Source: JAZDRH01 sp047470865
GTDB lineage: Bacteria > Pseudomonadota > Gammaproteobacteria > Pseudomonadales > Pseudomonadaceae
Direction: 5' to 3'
Length of the DNA stretch: 64,000 nt
Assembly: GCF_047470865.1 (NCBI RefSeq)
Contig: NZ_JAZDRH010000016.1
Location: forward strand, 1-64,000
Shown here: positions 25,178 to 34,229 of the stretch, in pieces
How positions within the stretch are numbered: position 1 is the first letter of the stretch
Layout of the letters: every line of letters begins with the position of its first letter
Notes under the pieces: generated by a model
What the model saw: only the letters and a program-made list of their open reading frames with translations
Told to the model about the DNA's origin: nothing
Database searches by the model: none
Made by a program: the position numbers and the translations under genes

Positions 25178-25670
25178 GTGAATAGCGGCGCAACTCTTGG
25201 GTAAAGCTCAATGTTGTTTTACAGCTTTTGCATATATAGCGATAGCCTTTCGCGACAAAGTTATGACGCCGAATGCTGAGTAAGTGTTCTGCTGTGCAAG
25301 CACATTGATAAATATAAAAAGTTTTTTCTGGTACTGTGATGGCATAGTTGTGGCAGCGTTCCGCAGGAAGTTTAAATACAGTTTGCATGATGCTTTTCCA
25401 TTGCGGGCCATGTGCTTTTATCTGCGCACCATACAGCGCAAAGGCGAGCAAATGCGCCACTTCGTGCGCCACTGTTTGCTGCAGAAAATGGGCTTGGTTT
25501 TCTTGGTACAACTGCTGATTAAAGCGCAATTTATTCGCTTGTAAATACGCCATTCCTGCTTTTTGACCCGTTAGATTTAACTCTATTTTAGGTCGAGAAA
25601 ATGAGCGATTAAAAAAGCCTTCTGCGGTTTTATAACAATTTTCAACTCGTGCTTTAAGTAATTCTGGCAT
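25158..25670 (-). CDS. sprT: SprT family zinc metalloprotease-like protein
   Basis: The 170-residue protein has the HEVAH zinc-binding motif near residue 69 and a C-terminal zinc-ribbon-like region with paired cysteines (CAC, CKSC). SprT-like proteins resemble the DNA-protein crosslink protease Spartan; the bacterial role is not settled. It converges on phoQ and overlaps it by 20 bases, so each gene's stop codon is inside the other gene. Confidence 0.9.
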   Translation of the reverse strand: MPELLKARVENCYKTAEGFFNRSFSRPKIELNLTGQKAGMAYLQANKLRFNQQLYQENQAHFLQQTVAHEVAHLLAFALYGAQIKAHGPQWKSIMQTVFKLPAERCHNYAITVPEKTFYIYQCACTAEHLLSIRRHNFVAKGYRYICKSCKTTLSFTQELRRYSPSNTAD

Positions 25671-25854
25671 AAACTTGTTTGCTGCTTGATCTTGTTACAT
25701 TATGTGCGTTTTATTATTTGCTTACCTATCATTAAACATCAATGAATAGAGCATAGTAAAAGATCATGCTTTCTATGCTGCGTTTAAAACGGTAGACAGT
25801 TTACACTGCTATCACCAAAATAACCCCAAAATCTATGCCGTAGAGGATACTTTA

Positions 25855-27072
25855 ATGTCAGCCCAAGATGCGCTCGTAGTTCGTGCGGATTTCGACCAGG
25901 TAATGGTTCCAAACTATGCTCCAGCAGGTTTTATTCCTGTGCGTGGCAAAGGTTCTCGAGTATGGGATCAGCAAGGTCGAGAATGGGTTGACTTAGCCGG
26001 TGGAATTGCCGTTAACAGCTTAGGTCATGCGCATCCAGCATTAGTTAAAGCGTTGCAGGAGCAGTCCGAGAAGCTGTGGCATGTCTCCAATGTCTTTACG
26101 AATGAACCTGCTTTACAGCTTGCCAAAAAGCTAATTAATAGTACCTTTGCGCAACGTGTATTTTTTTGTAACTCGGGTGCAGAAGCTAACGAAGCCGCTT
26201 TAAAACTGGCACGTCGTGTTGCCTTTGAACGCTTTGGTGGTGACAAGTATGAAATTATTTCGGCACTAGATAGCTTTCATGGACGTACATTTTTTACTGT
26301 AAGTGTTGCAGGGCAGCCCAAATACTCTGATGGATTTGGTCCAAAACCTGAAGGTATTAGCCATGTGCCTTTTAATGATCTAGCGGCATTAGAAGCACAA
26401 ATATCGGATAAAACCTGTGCTGTTATTCTAGAGCCAGTGCAGGGAGAAAGTGGCGTTCTGCCTGCCAATAAAGCCTATATTGAAGCCGTACGGGCGCTGT
26501 GTGATAAGTACAATGCATTGCTTATTTTCGATGAAGTACAAACAGGCGTGGGGCGTACCGGCAAGCTTTATGCGCATGAGCATTTTTCAGTAACCCCTGA
26601 TATTTTAACTACGGCTAAAGGTATAGGGGGTGGTTTTCCATTAGCCGCAATGCTTACTACGGATGAGTTGGCGAAGCATTTTGCAGTAGGTACGCATGGA
26701 ACGACCTTTGGAGGGAATCCATTAGCTTGCGCTGTAGGGAATGCCGTGATGGATATCATTAACACGCCGGAAGTGCTTAAAGGTGTTAATGAGCGCGGCA
26801 CTTACCTAAAAGAGAAATTAACTGAGTTAGGTACAAAATACGGTATTTTTACTCAGGTGCGCGGCTGGGGATTATTGATAGGTGCGGTGTTATCAGCTGA
26901 ATGGCAGGGGCGTGCCCGTGAAGTGCTGCAAGCCGCAGAGCAGCAGGATCTTATGATTTTGGTTGCAGGCCCTAATGTGGTACGTTTTGCACCTAGTTTA
27001 GTTATTGATTATGCCGATATTGATGAAGCTATGCAGCGTTTAGATAAAGCATTAGCTAAACTCTTAAATTAA
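25855..27072 (+). CDS. aruC: Acetylornithine/succinylornithine aminotransferase
   Basis: This is a class III PLP-dependent aminotransferase, 405 residues, that moves the delta-amino group of acetyl- or succinyl-ornithine. The pyridoxal lysine is Lys255 (TTAKGIGGGFP), and the NSGAEANEAALKLAR, EPVQGESG and DEVQTGVGRTG blocks are present. In Pseudomonas the equivalent protein serves both arginine breakdown (AruC/AstC) and arginine synthesis (ArgD), and sequence alone does not separate the two. The rest of the aru operon is not adjacent, which leans towards a biosynthetic or dual role. A terminator follows. Confidence 0.9.
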   Translation: MSAQDALVVRADFDQVMVPNYAPAGFIPVRGKGSRVWDQQGREWVDLAGGIAVNSLGHAHPALVKALQEQSEKLWHVSNVFTNEPALQLAKKLINSTFAQRVFFCNSGAEANEAALKLARRVAFERFGGDKYEIISALDSFHGRTFFTVSVAGQPKYSDGFGPKPEGISHVPFNDLAALEAQISDKTCAVILEPVQGESGVLPANKAYIEAVRALCDKYNALLIFDEVQTGVGRTGKLYAHEHFSVTPDILTTAKGIGGGFPLAAMLTTDELAKHFAVGTHGTTFGGNPLACAVGNAVMDIINTPEVLKGVNERGTYLKEKLTELGTKYGIFTQVRGWGLLIGAVLSAEWQGRAREVLQAAEQQDLMILVAGPNVVRFAPSLVIDYADIDEAMQRLDKALAKLLN

Positions 27073-27080
27073 ACATTCTT

Positions 27081-27112
27081 ATAAGCCATAACCTTTCAGT
27101 TATGGCTTTCTT
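27081..27112 (+). terminator. Intrinsic terminator after aruC
   Basis: AAGCCATAAC pairs with GTTATGGCTT around CTTTCA, followed by a T-rich tail. Confidence 0.85.
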
Positions 27113-27129
27113 TATAAAAGGTAAAGCTT

Positions 27130-27399
27130 ATGTCTGACGGACTAAAATTATTACTGGATGACGGTGAAGACAATATTACTGAACAAAAGTGCAGCCGTTT
27201 TGCTGTGGTGATGGAAGGGCAGGAAGTTTGGATTCAGAAAATTGGTAATCAGTTATTTATTGGTGTTGAAGTGGCTGAGGACTCGCAAGAGTTTATGAAC
27301 TTAGTGGTTCGGCCAATGGCAACCAACCTAATTAGCCTAGGTTTGGAAGAAGATCAGGCAGATGATGAGCATGAGCATGGTCCAGACTGCGATCACTAA
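27130..27399 (+). CDS. Conserved small acidic protein with His/Asp/Cys tail
   Basis: The 89-residue product is strongly acidic and has no signal or membrane segment. Its last 15 residues (DDEHEHGPDCDH at the end) are rich in His, Asp and a single Cys, which suggests metal binding, but this is inference. A small uncharacterised gene occupies the same place before alaS in Pseudomonas. AAAGG precedes the ATG. Function unknown. Confidence 0.75.
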   Translation: MSDGLKLLLDDGEDNITEQKCSRFAVVMEGQEVWIQKIGNQLFIGVEVAEDSQEFMNLVVRPMATNLISLGLEEDQADDEHEHGPDCDH

Positions 27400-27503
27400 G
27401 TGGAAAAAGGCTGTGTTAATTCCTGTCTAACGATATAATGAAAACTTTTCGGCAATTTGCCGTGAACGTGTAGCAATAACTACAGACTGATGTGGGAAAC
27501 CTT

Positions 27504-30128
27504 ATGAAAAGCGCCGAGATCCGCGAAGCCTTCCTTCGCTTCTTTGAAGAAAAGGGGCATACGCGTGTTGCGTCTAGCTCGTTGATCCCAGAAAACGATC
27601 CAACCTTGCTTTTTACCAACGCAGGCATGAACCAATTTAAAGACTGCTTTTTAGGTTTAGAGAAGCGTGCCTATACGCGTGCTACTACGAGCCAAAAGTG
27701 TGTGCGTGCAGGCGGCAAACATAATGACTTAGAAAACGTAGGTTATACCGCGCGTCATCATACGTTTTTTGAAATGCTTGGTAACTTTAGCTTTGGTGAT
27801 TACTTCAAGCAGGATGCTTTGCATTACGCGTGGGAATTTTTAACCAGTGCTAAATGGTTAAATCTGCCTAAAGAAAAGCTTTGGGTTACAGTTTACGCCT
27901 CAGATGATGAAGCCTTTAGTATTTGGGCTGACGAAATCGGCGTGCCTGCAGAGCGGATTATTCGTATTGGCGATAATAAAGGTGCGCCCTATGCCTCAGA
28001 TAACTTCTGGGCAATGGGGGACACAGGTCCTTGTGGTCCTTGTAGTGAAATTTTTTATGATCACGGTGAGCATATTTGGGGTGGCCCTCCTGGCTCGGCT
28101 GAAGAAGACGGTGATCGTTATATCGAAATCTGGAATAACGTTTTCATGCAGTTTAATCGCACTGCTGATGGTGTGATGCATCCGCTACCTGCTCCAAGTG
28201 TTGATACGGGCATGGGTTTAGAGCGTATTAGCGCTGTATTGCAACATGTTAATTCAAATTATGAGATTGACCTGTTTACTAGCTTGTTGGCTGGCTGCGC
28301 CAAGGCTATTGGTTGTGCTAATGATGCATCGCCATCACTCAAAGTAGTGGCTGATCATATTCGCTCCTGTAGCTTCTTAATTGCCGATGGTGTTACACCA
28401 AGCAATGATGGCCGTGGTTATGTACTACGCCGTATTATTCGTCGTGCTTGCCGTCATGGTAATAAACTAGGCGCCACAGGCCCGTTCTTTCATAAAATAG
28501 TAGATGCGTTAGTGAAAGAAATGGGGGCTGCTTATCCTCAGTTGAAAGAGCAGCAAGCGCACATTGAGCGTGTCCTTAAAACTGAAGAAGAACAGTTTGC
28601 GAAAACGCTAGAGCAAGGCTTGCGTATTTTAGAGCAAGACTTGGCTGAACTTTCAGGCAAAGTTATTCCAGGTAAAGTGGTATTTAAACTCTATGATACC
28701 TATGGCTTTCCGGCTGACTTAACGGCTGATATTGCGCGTGAGCGTGATCTAACTATTGACGAACAGGGCTTTGAGCGTGAAATGGATGCTCAGCGTGAAC
28801 GTGCACGTTCATCTAGTGCCTTTGGTATCGACTATAACAGCCTAATTAAGTTAGACAGTGAAACGCACTTTGTAGGCTATGAGCATAAGCAGGTACAGGC
28901 TAAAGTGGTTGCTATTTTGTCTGATGGCAAGCAGGTGAGTGTTCTATCTGTTGGGCAAGAAGGCGTTATTGTTTTAGATCAGACAGCGTTTTACGCAGAG
29001 TCTGGCGGGCAAGTCGGTGATTGTGGTTATTTGGCTACTGATACTGCACGTTTTGATGTGCGTGATACCACTAAAGCCAGCAGTGCTTTTCTGCATCATG
29101 GTGTTATGCTGCAAGGTGAGTTGAAAGTAGGTGATGTGCTTGATGCTATTGTGGATGCGCGCGTGCAAAAAGCCACTTCGCTAAATCACTCAGCAACGCA
29201 TTTATTGCATGCCGCATTGCGTCAAGTATTAGGTGAGCATGTTCAGCAAAAAGGCTCTTTGGTTGATAGTCAACGCTTACGCTTTGACTTTAGCCATTTT
29301 GAAGCTGTAACTGCTGAACAAATTAAACAACTTGAAACCATAGTTAATCAACAAATACGCGAAAATAGCGCTGTCTGTACTGAAATCACCGATATTGAAA
29401 CGGCTAAAGCTAAAGGTGCTATGGCCTTATTTGGTGAAAAGTATGGCGATACAGTACGTGTGCTCAGTATGGGTGATGGTTTTTCTGTTGAGTTATGTGG
29501 CGGTATTCACGCTCAGCGCACAGGTGATATAGGAGTATTTAAAATCACCAATGAAAGCGGTGTGGCCTCAGGGGTGCGTCGTATTGAAGCTATCACAGGT
29601 GAAGCAGCATGGTTATGGTTAAATCATAGCGATGAGCAAGTACAGCAGGCCGCTCAGGCACTGAAAGCTAACCGTAATAACATACTAGATAAGTTAGCGG
29701 CCACTATTGAGCAGGTGAAACTGCTAGAAAAAGACTTGGCCCAGCTAAAAGCCAAGGCAGCAGCTTCTGCTGGTGGTGATTTAGCTGCGCAAGCTAAAGA
29801 AATTAAAGGCGCCAAAGTATTAGCTGCCCGTATTGATGGTCTTGATGGTAAAGAGCTTTTGGCTTTGCTCGATCAGTTGAAAAACAAGCTAGGCAGCGCC
29901 ATTGTGTTATTAGGTGGCGAACATGAAGGCAAGGTTGTATTAATTGCCGGCGTGACGAAAGACCTGACAAGCAAGGTTAAAGCGGGCGACTTAATGAAGC
30001 AAGCGGCAGCGCTAGTGGGCGGCAAGGGTGGTGGTCGTCCAGATATGGCGCAAGGCGGTGGAAGTGATGCCAGTCAATTAGAAGCCGCATTGGCCTTGGC
30101 TGAAACTTTTGCACAAAGCGAGCTTTAA
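27504..30128 (+). CDS. alaS: Alanyl-tRNA synthetase
   Basis: AlaRS charges tRNA-Ala and edits mischarged Ser and Gly. The product is 874 residues from ATG 27504, the family length in Pseudomonas; an in-frame GTG at 27492 is less likely. The class II core starts SAEIREAFLRFFEEKGH, the editing domain has the zinc motif SATHLLHAAL and later CGGIHAQRTGD, and the C-terminal Ala/Gly-rich region is a coiled coil. It is followed by lysC as in Pseudomonas. Confidence 0.98.
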   Translation: MKSAEIREAFLRFFEEKGHTRVASSSLIPENDPTLLFTNAGMNQFKDCFLGLEKRAYTRATTSQKCVRAGGKHNDLENVGYTARHHTFFEMLGNFSFGDYFKQDALHYAWEFLTSAKWLNLPKEKLWVTVYASDDEAFSIWADEIGVPAERIIRIGDNKGAPYASDNFWAMGDTGPCGPCSEIFYDHGEHIWGGPPGSAEEDGDRYIEIWNNVFMQFNRTADGVMHPLPAPSVDTGMGLERISAVLQHVNSNYEIDLFTSLLAGCAKAIGCANDASPSLKVVADHIRSCSFLIADGVTPSNDGRGYVLRRIIRRACRHGNKLGATGPFFHKIVDALVKEMGAAYPQLKEQQAHIERVLKTEEEQFAKTLEQGLRILEQDLAELSGKVIPGKVVFKLYDTYGFPADLTADIARERDLTIDEQGFEREMDAQRERARSSSAFGIDYNSLIKLDSETHFVGYEHKQVQAKVVAILSDGKQVSVLSVGQEGVIVLDQTAFYAESGGQVGDCGYLATDTARFDVRDTTKASSAFLHHGVMLQGELKVGDVLDAIVDARVQKATSLNHSATHLLHAALRQVLGEHVQQKGSLVDSQRLRFDFSHFEAVTAEQIKQLETIVNQQIRENSAVCTEITDIETAKAKGAMALFGEKYGDTVRVLSMGDGFSVELCGGIHAQRTGDIGVFKITNESGVASGVRRIEAITGEAAWLWLNHSDEQVQQAAQALKANRNNILDKLAATIEQVKLLEKDLAQLKAKAAASAGGDLAAQAKEIKGAKVLAARIDGLDGKELLALLDQLKNKLGSAIVLLGGEHEGKVVLIAGVTKDLTSKVKAGDLMKQAAALVGGKGGGRPDMAQGGGSDASQLEAALALAETFAQSEL

Positions 30129-30210
30129 TTATTAAGTACAGGAGGTGAGTGCGCTTACCTCACTTATAAGACTGGGTATGGGAGCCTATAAAAGGCTGAG
30201 GCAGTGTTAA

Positions 30211-31428
30211 ATGGCGTTAATCGTACAAAAGTTTGGTGGTACTTCAGTAGGTTCAATTGAACGCATTGAACAAGTCGCTGCTAAAGTGCGTAAGTTTCGT
30301 GAAGAAGGCCATCAGGTCGTAGTTGTTGTTTCTGCGATGAGTGGTGAAACGAATCGACTATTAGGGTTAGCTAAGCAAATTACTAGTAAGCCATCATTGC
30401 GTGAAATGGATATGATGGTTTCAACAGGTGAACAGGTAACCATTGCTTTACTAGCGATTGCGCTCATGAAACAAGGCATGCCGGCTATTTCTTTTACAGG
30501 TACTCAAGTACCTATAGTAACGGATAGCTCATATAGTAAAGCGCGTATTTTAAGTATTGATGAAAGTAAAATTCGCACTGAACTTGATGTCGGTAAGGTT
30601 GTGGTAGTGGCAGGTTTTCAAGGTGTCGATGAGCAGGGGCATATTACCACCTTAGGTCGTGGTGGCTCAGATACAACAGCGGTAGCTATTGCAGCGGCCT
30701 TAAAGGCAGATGAGTGCCAGATTTATACCGATGTTGATGGCGTTTATACGACTGATCCTCGTGTTGTGCCCAAAGCAAAACGTCTTGAAAAAATTACTTT
30801 TGAAGAAATGCTAGAAATGGCTAGTTTGGGCTCAAAAGTATTACAGATTCGTGCAGTAGAATTTGCGGGTAAGTACAATGTGCCTTTGCGCGTTTTACAT
30901 AGTTTCCAAGAGGGTGCTGGCACCCTGATTACGCTTGATGATGAGGAATCCATGGAACAACCTATTATCTCTGGTATTGCCTTTAGCCGAGATGAAGCTA
31001 AATTAACTATTCGTGGCGTGCCAGACACTCCAGGCGTTGCGTACAAAATTCTAGGTTCTATTAGCGATGCTAATATCGAAATAGATATGATCGTACAAAA
31101 TGTTGCAAAAGATCATACAACTGACTTTACCTTTACCGTTAATCACTTAGATTATGATAAAGCTATGGAAATTCTGCAAAATACCGCATCCCAAATAGGT
31201 GCGCGTGAAGTTGCAGGAACCACTAACATTGCTAAAGTGTCTATTGTAGGGGTTGGTATGCGTTCGCATGCTGGTGTAGCCAGTCAAATGTTTGGTGCTT
31301 TGGCTAAAGAGAATATCAATATTCAAATGATTTCTACATCAGAAATAAAGGTTTCTGTTGTGTTGGACGAAAAGTATCTAGAGCTAGCTGTTCGCTCATT
31401 GCACACAGCCTTTGGTTTAGATGCATAA
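30211..31428 (+). CDS. lysC: Aspartate kinase
   Basis: Aspartokinase makes aspartyl phosphate, the first step to lysine, threonine, methionine and diaminopimelate. The 405-residue product starts MALIVQKFGGTSVGS, with the kinase core to about 245 and two C-terminal ACT domains that should give feedback inhibition by lysine and threonine. The alaS-lysC-csrA order is conserved in Pseudomonas. Two later diaminopimelate genes in this window, dapD and dapE, work downstream in the same pathway. Confidence 0.97.
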   Translation: MALIVQKFGGTSVGSIERIEQVAAKVRKFREEGHQVVVVVSAMSGETNRLLGLAKQITSKPSLREMDMMVSTGEQVTIALLAIALMKQGMPAISFTGTQVPIVTDSSYSKARILSIDESKIRTELDVGKVVVVAGFQGVDEQGHITTLGRGGSDTTAVAIAAALKADECQIYTDVDGVYTTDPRVVPKAKRLEKITFEEMLEMASLGSKVLQIRAVEFAGKYNVPLRVLHSFQEGAGTLITLDDEESMEQPIISGIAFSRDEAKLTIRGVPDTPGVAYKILGSISDANIEIDMIVQNVAKDHTTDFTFTVNHLDYDKAMEILQNTASQIGAREVAGTTNIAKVSIVGVGMRSHAGVASQMFGALAKENINIQMISTSEIKVSVVLDEKYLELAVRSLHTAFGLDA

Positions 31429-31559
31429 TCACTGAATTAGGCAATCTATGCCTATGCGTGCCTAGTCATAGACTAGATATTAAAGCGCGTCTTACCCTAA
31501 AGAGGGCGCGCACTTACAGAGTAGACTGTAATCCTAAAAACTGTAGCAAGGAGAAAAAA

Positions 31560-31742
31560 ATGTTAATCCTAACTCGTCGAGTCGGAGAGACTCTGATGGT
31601 AGGTGATGAAGTCACTGTCACTGTACTGGGTGTTAAAGGTAATCAGGTACGTATTGGTGTGAATGCGCCAAAAGAAGTTGCGGTTCACCGTGAAGAGATT
31701 TACCAACGTATTCAAAAAGAGAAAGAAGAAACAAATCTCTGA
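31560..31742 (+). CDS. csrA: Carbon storage regulator CsrA/RsmA
   Basis: CsrA (RsmA in Pseudomonas) is a small RNA-binding homodimer that blocks translation of target mRNAs with exposed GGA motifs. From ATG 31560 the product is 60 residues with the standard MLILTRRVGETLMVGDEVTV opening and the conserved RIGVNAPKEVAVHREEIYQR region; Arg44-type RNA contacts lie in this block. AAGGAG at 31548-31553 gives a strong ribosome-binding site and itself contains GGA, as expected for autoregulation. Confidence 0.97.
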   Translation: MLILTRRVGETLMVGDEVTVTVLGVKGNQVRIGVNAPKEVAVHREEIYQRIQKEKEETNL

Positions 31743-31809
31743 TTTTTTTAAGTTTTTTTAAAAAAAGCTTTGCAAAGATGAAAATATTGGGTATTATGCG
31801 CCCCGTTCC

Positions 31810-31900
31810 GGAGAGGTGGCCGAGAGGCCGAAGGCGCTCCCCTGCTAAGGGAGTATACCTCAAAAGGGTATCGAGGGTTCGAATCCCTCCCTCTCCGCCA
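31810..31900 (+). tRNA. tRNA-Ser (anticodon GCU)
   Basis: This 91-base cloverleaf has acceptor GGAGAGG paired with CCTCTCC, anticodon GCT in the loop CTGCTAA, a long variable arm (TATACC with GGGTAT) typical of tRNA-Ser, TTCGAAT in the T-arm and an encoded CCA end. It reads AGC and AGU codons. Confidence 0.97.
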
Positions 31901-32002
31901 TCTTTGCATTGCAGAGGTTTAGATTTAAAAGTTTTGTGATTTATTTCAAATAAAGCTTGCAAATCAAATACTTATCTCTATAATGCGCCGACAAGAATTG
32001 AT

Positions 32003-32079
32003 GCACTCATAGCTCAGCTGGATAGAGTACTCGGCTACGAACCGAGCGGTCGGAGGTTCGAATCCTCCTGAGTGCGCCA
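32003..32079 (+). tRNA. tRNA-Arg (anticodon ACG), copy 1
   Basis: This 77-base cloverleaf has acceptor GCACTCA paired with TGAGTGC, anticodon ACG in the loop CTACGAA, GGTTCGAATCC in the T-arm and an encoded CCA. The A34 should be converted to inosine to read CGU, CGC and CGA. Confidence 0.97.
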
Positions 32080-32154
32080 CTTTTGATTTGACTGGTTAGC
32101 TTGATCAGTCATATCGGTAAGCCAGTAGTGGACTGGTTAAAAATCACTAACTTC

Positions 32155-32231
32155 GCACTCATAGCTCAGCTGGATAGAGTACTCGGCTACGAACCGAGCG
32201 GTCGGAGGTTCGAATCCTCCTGAGTGCGCCA
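32155..32231 (+). tRNA. tRNA-Arg (anticodon ACG), copy 2
   Basis: This is identical over all 77 bases to the copy at 32003-32079, from which it is separated by 75 bases of unrelated sequence. The cluster tRNA-Ser/tRNA-Arg after csrA is also found in Pseudomonas. A terminator follows at once. Confidence 0.97.
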
Positions 32232-32240
32232 TTTTTTAAA

Positions 32241-32269
32241 AGCTTGCTTTAACAGCAAGCTTTTTTTTT
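32241..32269 (+). terminator. Intrinsic terminator of the tRNA cluster
   Basis: AGCTTGCT (32241-32248) pairs with AGCAAGCT (32254-32261), followed by a run of nine T. Confidence 0.92.
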
Positions 32270-32415
32270 GTTCATTTTTTATAAATGAAATCTAGTCTGC
32301 GTAATCTTAATGCACAATGCATTAGTATATCTAAACAACACAAAAGGCCCGTAAGCGCACCAGTATCGTTTTAATAAGTAGTTAGCCTTAAGTGGTTTTG
32401 CAAAGGAAGGATTTA

Positions 32416-33831
32416 ATGTCTGAAGCAGAAGCGAAAAAGCCTCAAGATCGTATTCAGGAGCATTTAGCTCAAGTACATGCGCTATTGCAACGACATCGAG
32501 ATATGCCTATTAAAGCTTTATCTAAAGCAGCGGCATTACCTGATTATCTTGTAGAGTTACAAGAGAAACTTCAAGAACTGCATCCGGCTGATATTGCCTA
32601 TATTCTTGAGGCCTTGCCTTTAGATGAGCGTTTAATTGTTTGGCAGTTTGTTGATGTTGAAGATGATGGTGAGATTCTTCTAGAGGTTTCTGATGCGGTA
32701 CGAGAAACCCTTATCGCTGACATGGATGATCAAGAGATCTTAGCGGCAGCTAAAGACCTTGATGCTGATGAGCTTGCTGACTTAGCTCCTGAGCTTCCGC
32801 AGGATGTTGTTCTAGAGCTAATGGAGTCCTTGGACGTTCAGCAGCGTGAGCGAGTTCGTTCGGCACTTTCTTACGATGAAAACCAAGTCGGTGCTTTAAT
32901 GGACTTTGAAATGGTCACTATCCGCGATGATATCTCGCTGGAAGTGGTCATGCGTTATTTGCGTCGTTTAAAAGAGTTGCCTGATCAAACGGATAAGCTC
33001 TTTGTGGTTGATCATGATGGCGTACTTAAAGGTGTCTTGCCAATAGATCGGTTATTGCTAAATGACCCAGAAAAGCATGTTATTGAAGTGCTAGATGATG
33101 AGCCTATTACCTTCCATCCTGATGAGGATGGATATGATACAGCGCAAGCATTCGAGCGTTATGACTTGGTTTCAGCGCCTGTGGTAGATCGGCAAGGTAA
33201 GCTTGTAGGGCGTTTGACTATTGATGAAATGGTCGACTTAATTCGTGAAGAAATTGATAGTGAAGCTTTGAATCGAGCTGGTTTGCGTGAAGAGGAGGAT
33301 ATTTTCGCCTCCGTTTGGCGTTCTGTAAGAAACCGCTGGGCGTGGCTAGCCATTAATTTAGTCACCGCCTTTATCGCGTCACGAGTGATTGATGGCTTTG
33401 AAGACTCCATTGAAAAGCTAGCGGCTTTAGCCGCATTGATGCCTATTGTGGCAGGTGTGGGTGGTAACTCAGGTAACCAGACGATTACCATGATTGTGCG
33501 CGCAATGGCACTAGATCAGGTTACTACGGGCAACACGTCAAGGTTGTTACGCAAAGAGTTAGGGGTTTCTTTAGTTAACGGCTTAGTCTGGGGTACTGTT
33601 GTCGGTTTTTGTGCCTACTTGTTGTATGGTAATTGGGATCTAGGTGTGGTAATGGTTGCAGCTATGACCTTGAACTTACTGCTCGCAGCCTTTATGGGGG
33701 TGATTATCCCTATGACCCTAGTACGTTTTGGGAAAGATCCAGCAAAAGGCTCTAGTGTCATGATTACTGCTATCACAGATAGTGGTGGATTCTTTATCTT
33801 TTTAGGCTTAGCTACTATCTTTTTGTTGTAG
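32416..33831 (+). CDS. mgtE: Magnesium transporter MgtE
   Basis: MgtE is a magnesium-gated magnesium channel of the inner membrane. From ATG 32416 the protein has 471 residues: a cytoplasmic superhelical N-domain with many acidic residues, two CBS domains (about 155-275) and five membrane helices from about 300 with the conserved GNSGNQT motif. I chose ATG 32416 because GGAAGG lies 6 bases upstream; GTG 32392 would add eight residues. phoPQ, which responds to magnesium, lies about 7 kb away, but no PhoP box was seen before mgtE. Confidence 0.95.
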   Translation: MSEAEAKKPQDRIQEHLAQVHALLQRHRDMPIKALSKAAALPDYLVELQEKLQELHPADIAYILEALPLDERLIVWQFVDVEDDGEILLEVSDAVRETLIADMDDQEILAAAKDLDADELADLAPELPQDVVLELMESLDVQQRERVRSALSYDENQVGALMDFEMVTIRDDISLEVVMRYLRRLKELPDQTDKLFVVDHDGVLKGVLPIDRLLLNDPEKHVIEVLDDEPITFHPDEDGYDTAQAFERYDLVSAPVVDRQGKLVGRLTIDEMVDLIREEIDSEALNRAGLREEEDIFASVWRSVRNRWAWLAINLVTAFIASRVIDGFEDSIEKLAALAALMPIVAGVGGNSGNQTITMIVRAMALDQVTTGNTSRLLRKELGVSLVNGLVWGTVVGFCAYLLYGNWDLGVVMVAAMTLNLLLAAFMGVIIPMTLVRFGKDPAKGSSVMITAITDSGGFFIFLGLATIFLL

Positions 33832-33865
33832 ACGCGCCTTTTCTGTTTGCCATTTAAGGTATAAG

Positions 33866-33909
33866 CGCGGTAATGTTCGTTTGATTTATCGATCAAAAAC
33901 ATTACCGTG
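33866..33909 (+). other. Strong hairpin in the oadGAB leader
   Basis: CGGTAATGTT (33868-33877) pairs perfectly with AACATTACCG (33898-33907), extended by outer C-G and G-T pairs and an inner TTTGAT/ATCAAA stem. It is not followed by a T-run, so it does not look like a simple terminator. It lies about 40 bases before oadG and may be an RNA element or operator. Confidence 0.6.
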
Positions 33910-33950
33910 TGATATAAAAATATTGCCTTTTGGTATCTCAAGGAGCGTAC

Positions 33951-34208
33951 ATGTCTTCAGCACCAAGCCTTATGGACGGTGTGCAACTCATGCTTGTTGG
34001 CATGGGTTTGGTTTTCCTGTTTCTAGTTGTACTTATTGGATGCATTCGCTTAATGGCGGTAGTGATAGCACCTTTTGCTAAACAGCAGCCAGCCGTAGCG
34101 CCGATTAAAACTAAGCAGCCTACCATTAGCGAATCTCAGCCAAGTGCAGAAATAATTACTGCTATTGAGCTGGCGATTAAGCAGCACCGCGCGCAATCGC
34201 GCCAATAA
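33951..34208 (+). CDS. oadG: Oxaloacetate decarboxylase gamma subunit
   Basis: OadG is the small membrane subunit that holds the sodium-pumping oxaloacetate decarboxylase together. The 85-residue product has one N-terminal membrane helix (about residues 10-35) preceded by LMDGVQLMLVGMGLVF, then a Pro-rich linker. AAGGAG at 33940-33945 supports ATG 33951. The order oadG-oadA-oadB is the standard operon order and the genes are 9-21 bases apart. Confidence 0.88.
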   Translation: MSSAPSLMDGVQLMLVGMGLVFLFLVVLIGCIRLMAVVIAPFAKQQPAVAPIKTKQPTISESQPSAEIITAIELAIKQHRAQSRQ

Positions 34209-34229
34209 CTTTAGATGTGGAGTTAAGTA

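Noticed and set aside
27448..27464. Short palindrome CGGCAATTTGCCG before alaS as an AlaRS operator
   Set aside because: Six-base arms with a one-base centre are weak, and no known AlaRS operator rule could be applied with confidence.
32003..32231. Duplicate tRNA-Arg genes as a possible integration site of a mobile element
   Set aside because: The copies are complete, 75 bases apart and no integrase or foreign gene is near. It is ordinary tRNA gene duplication.
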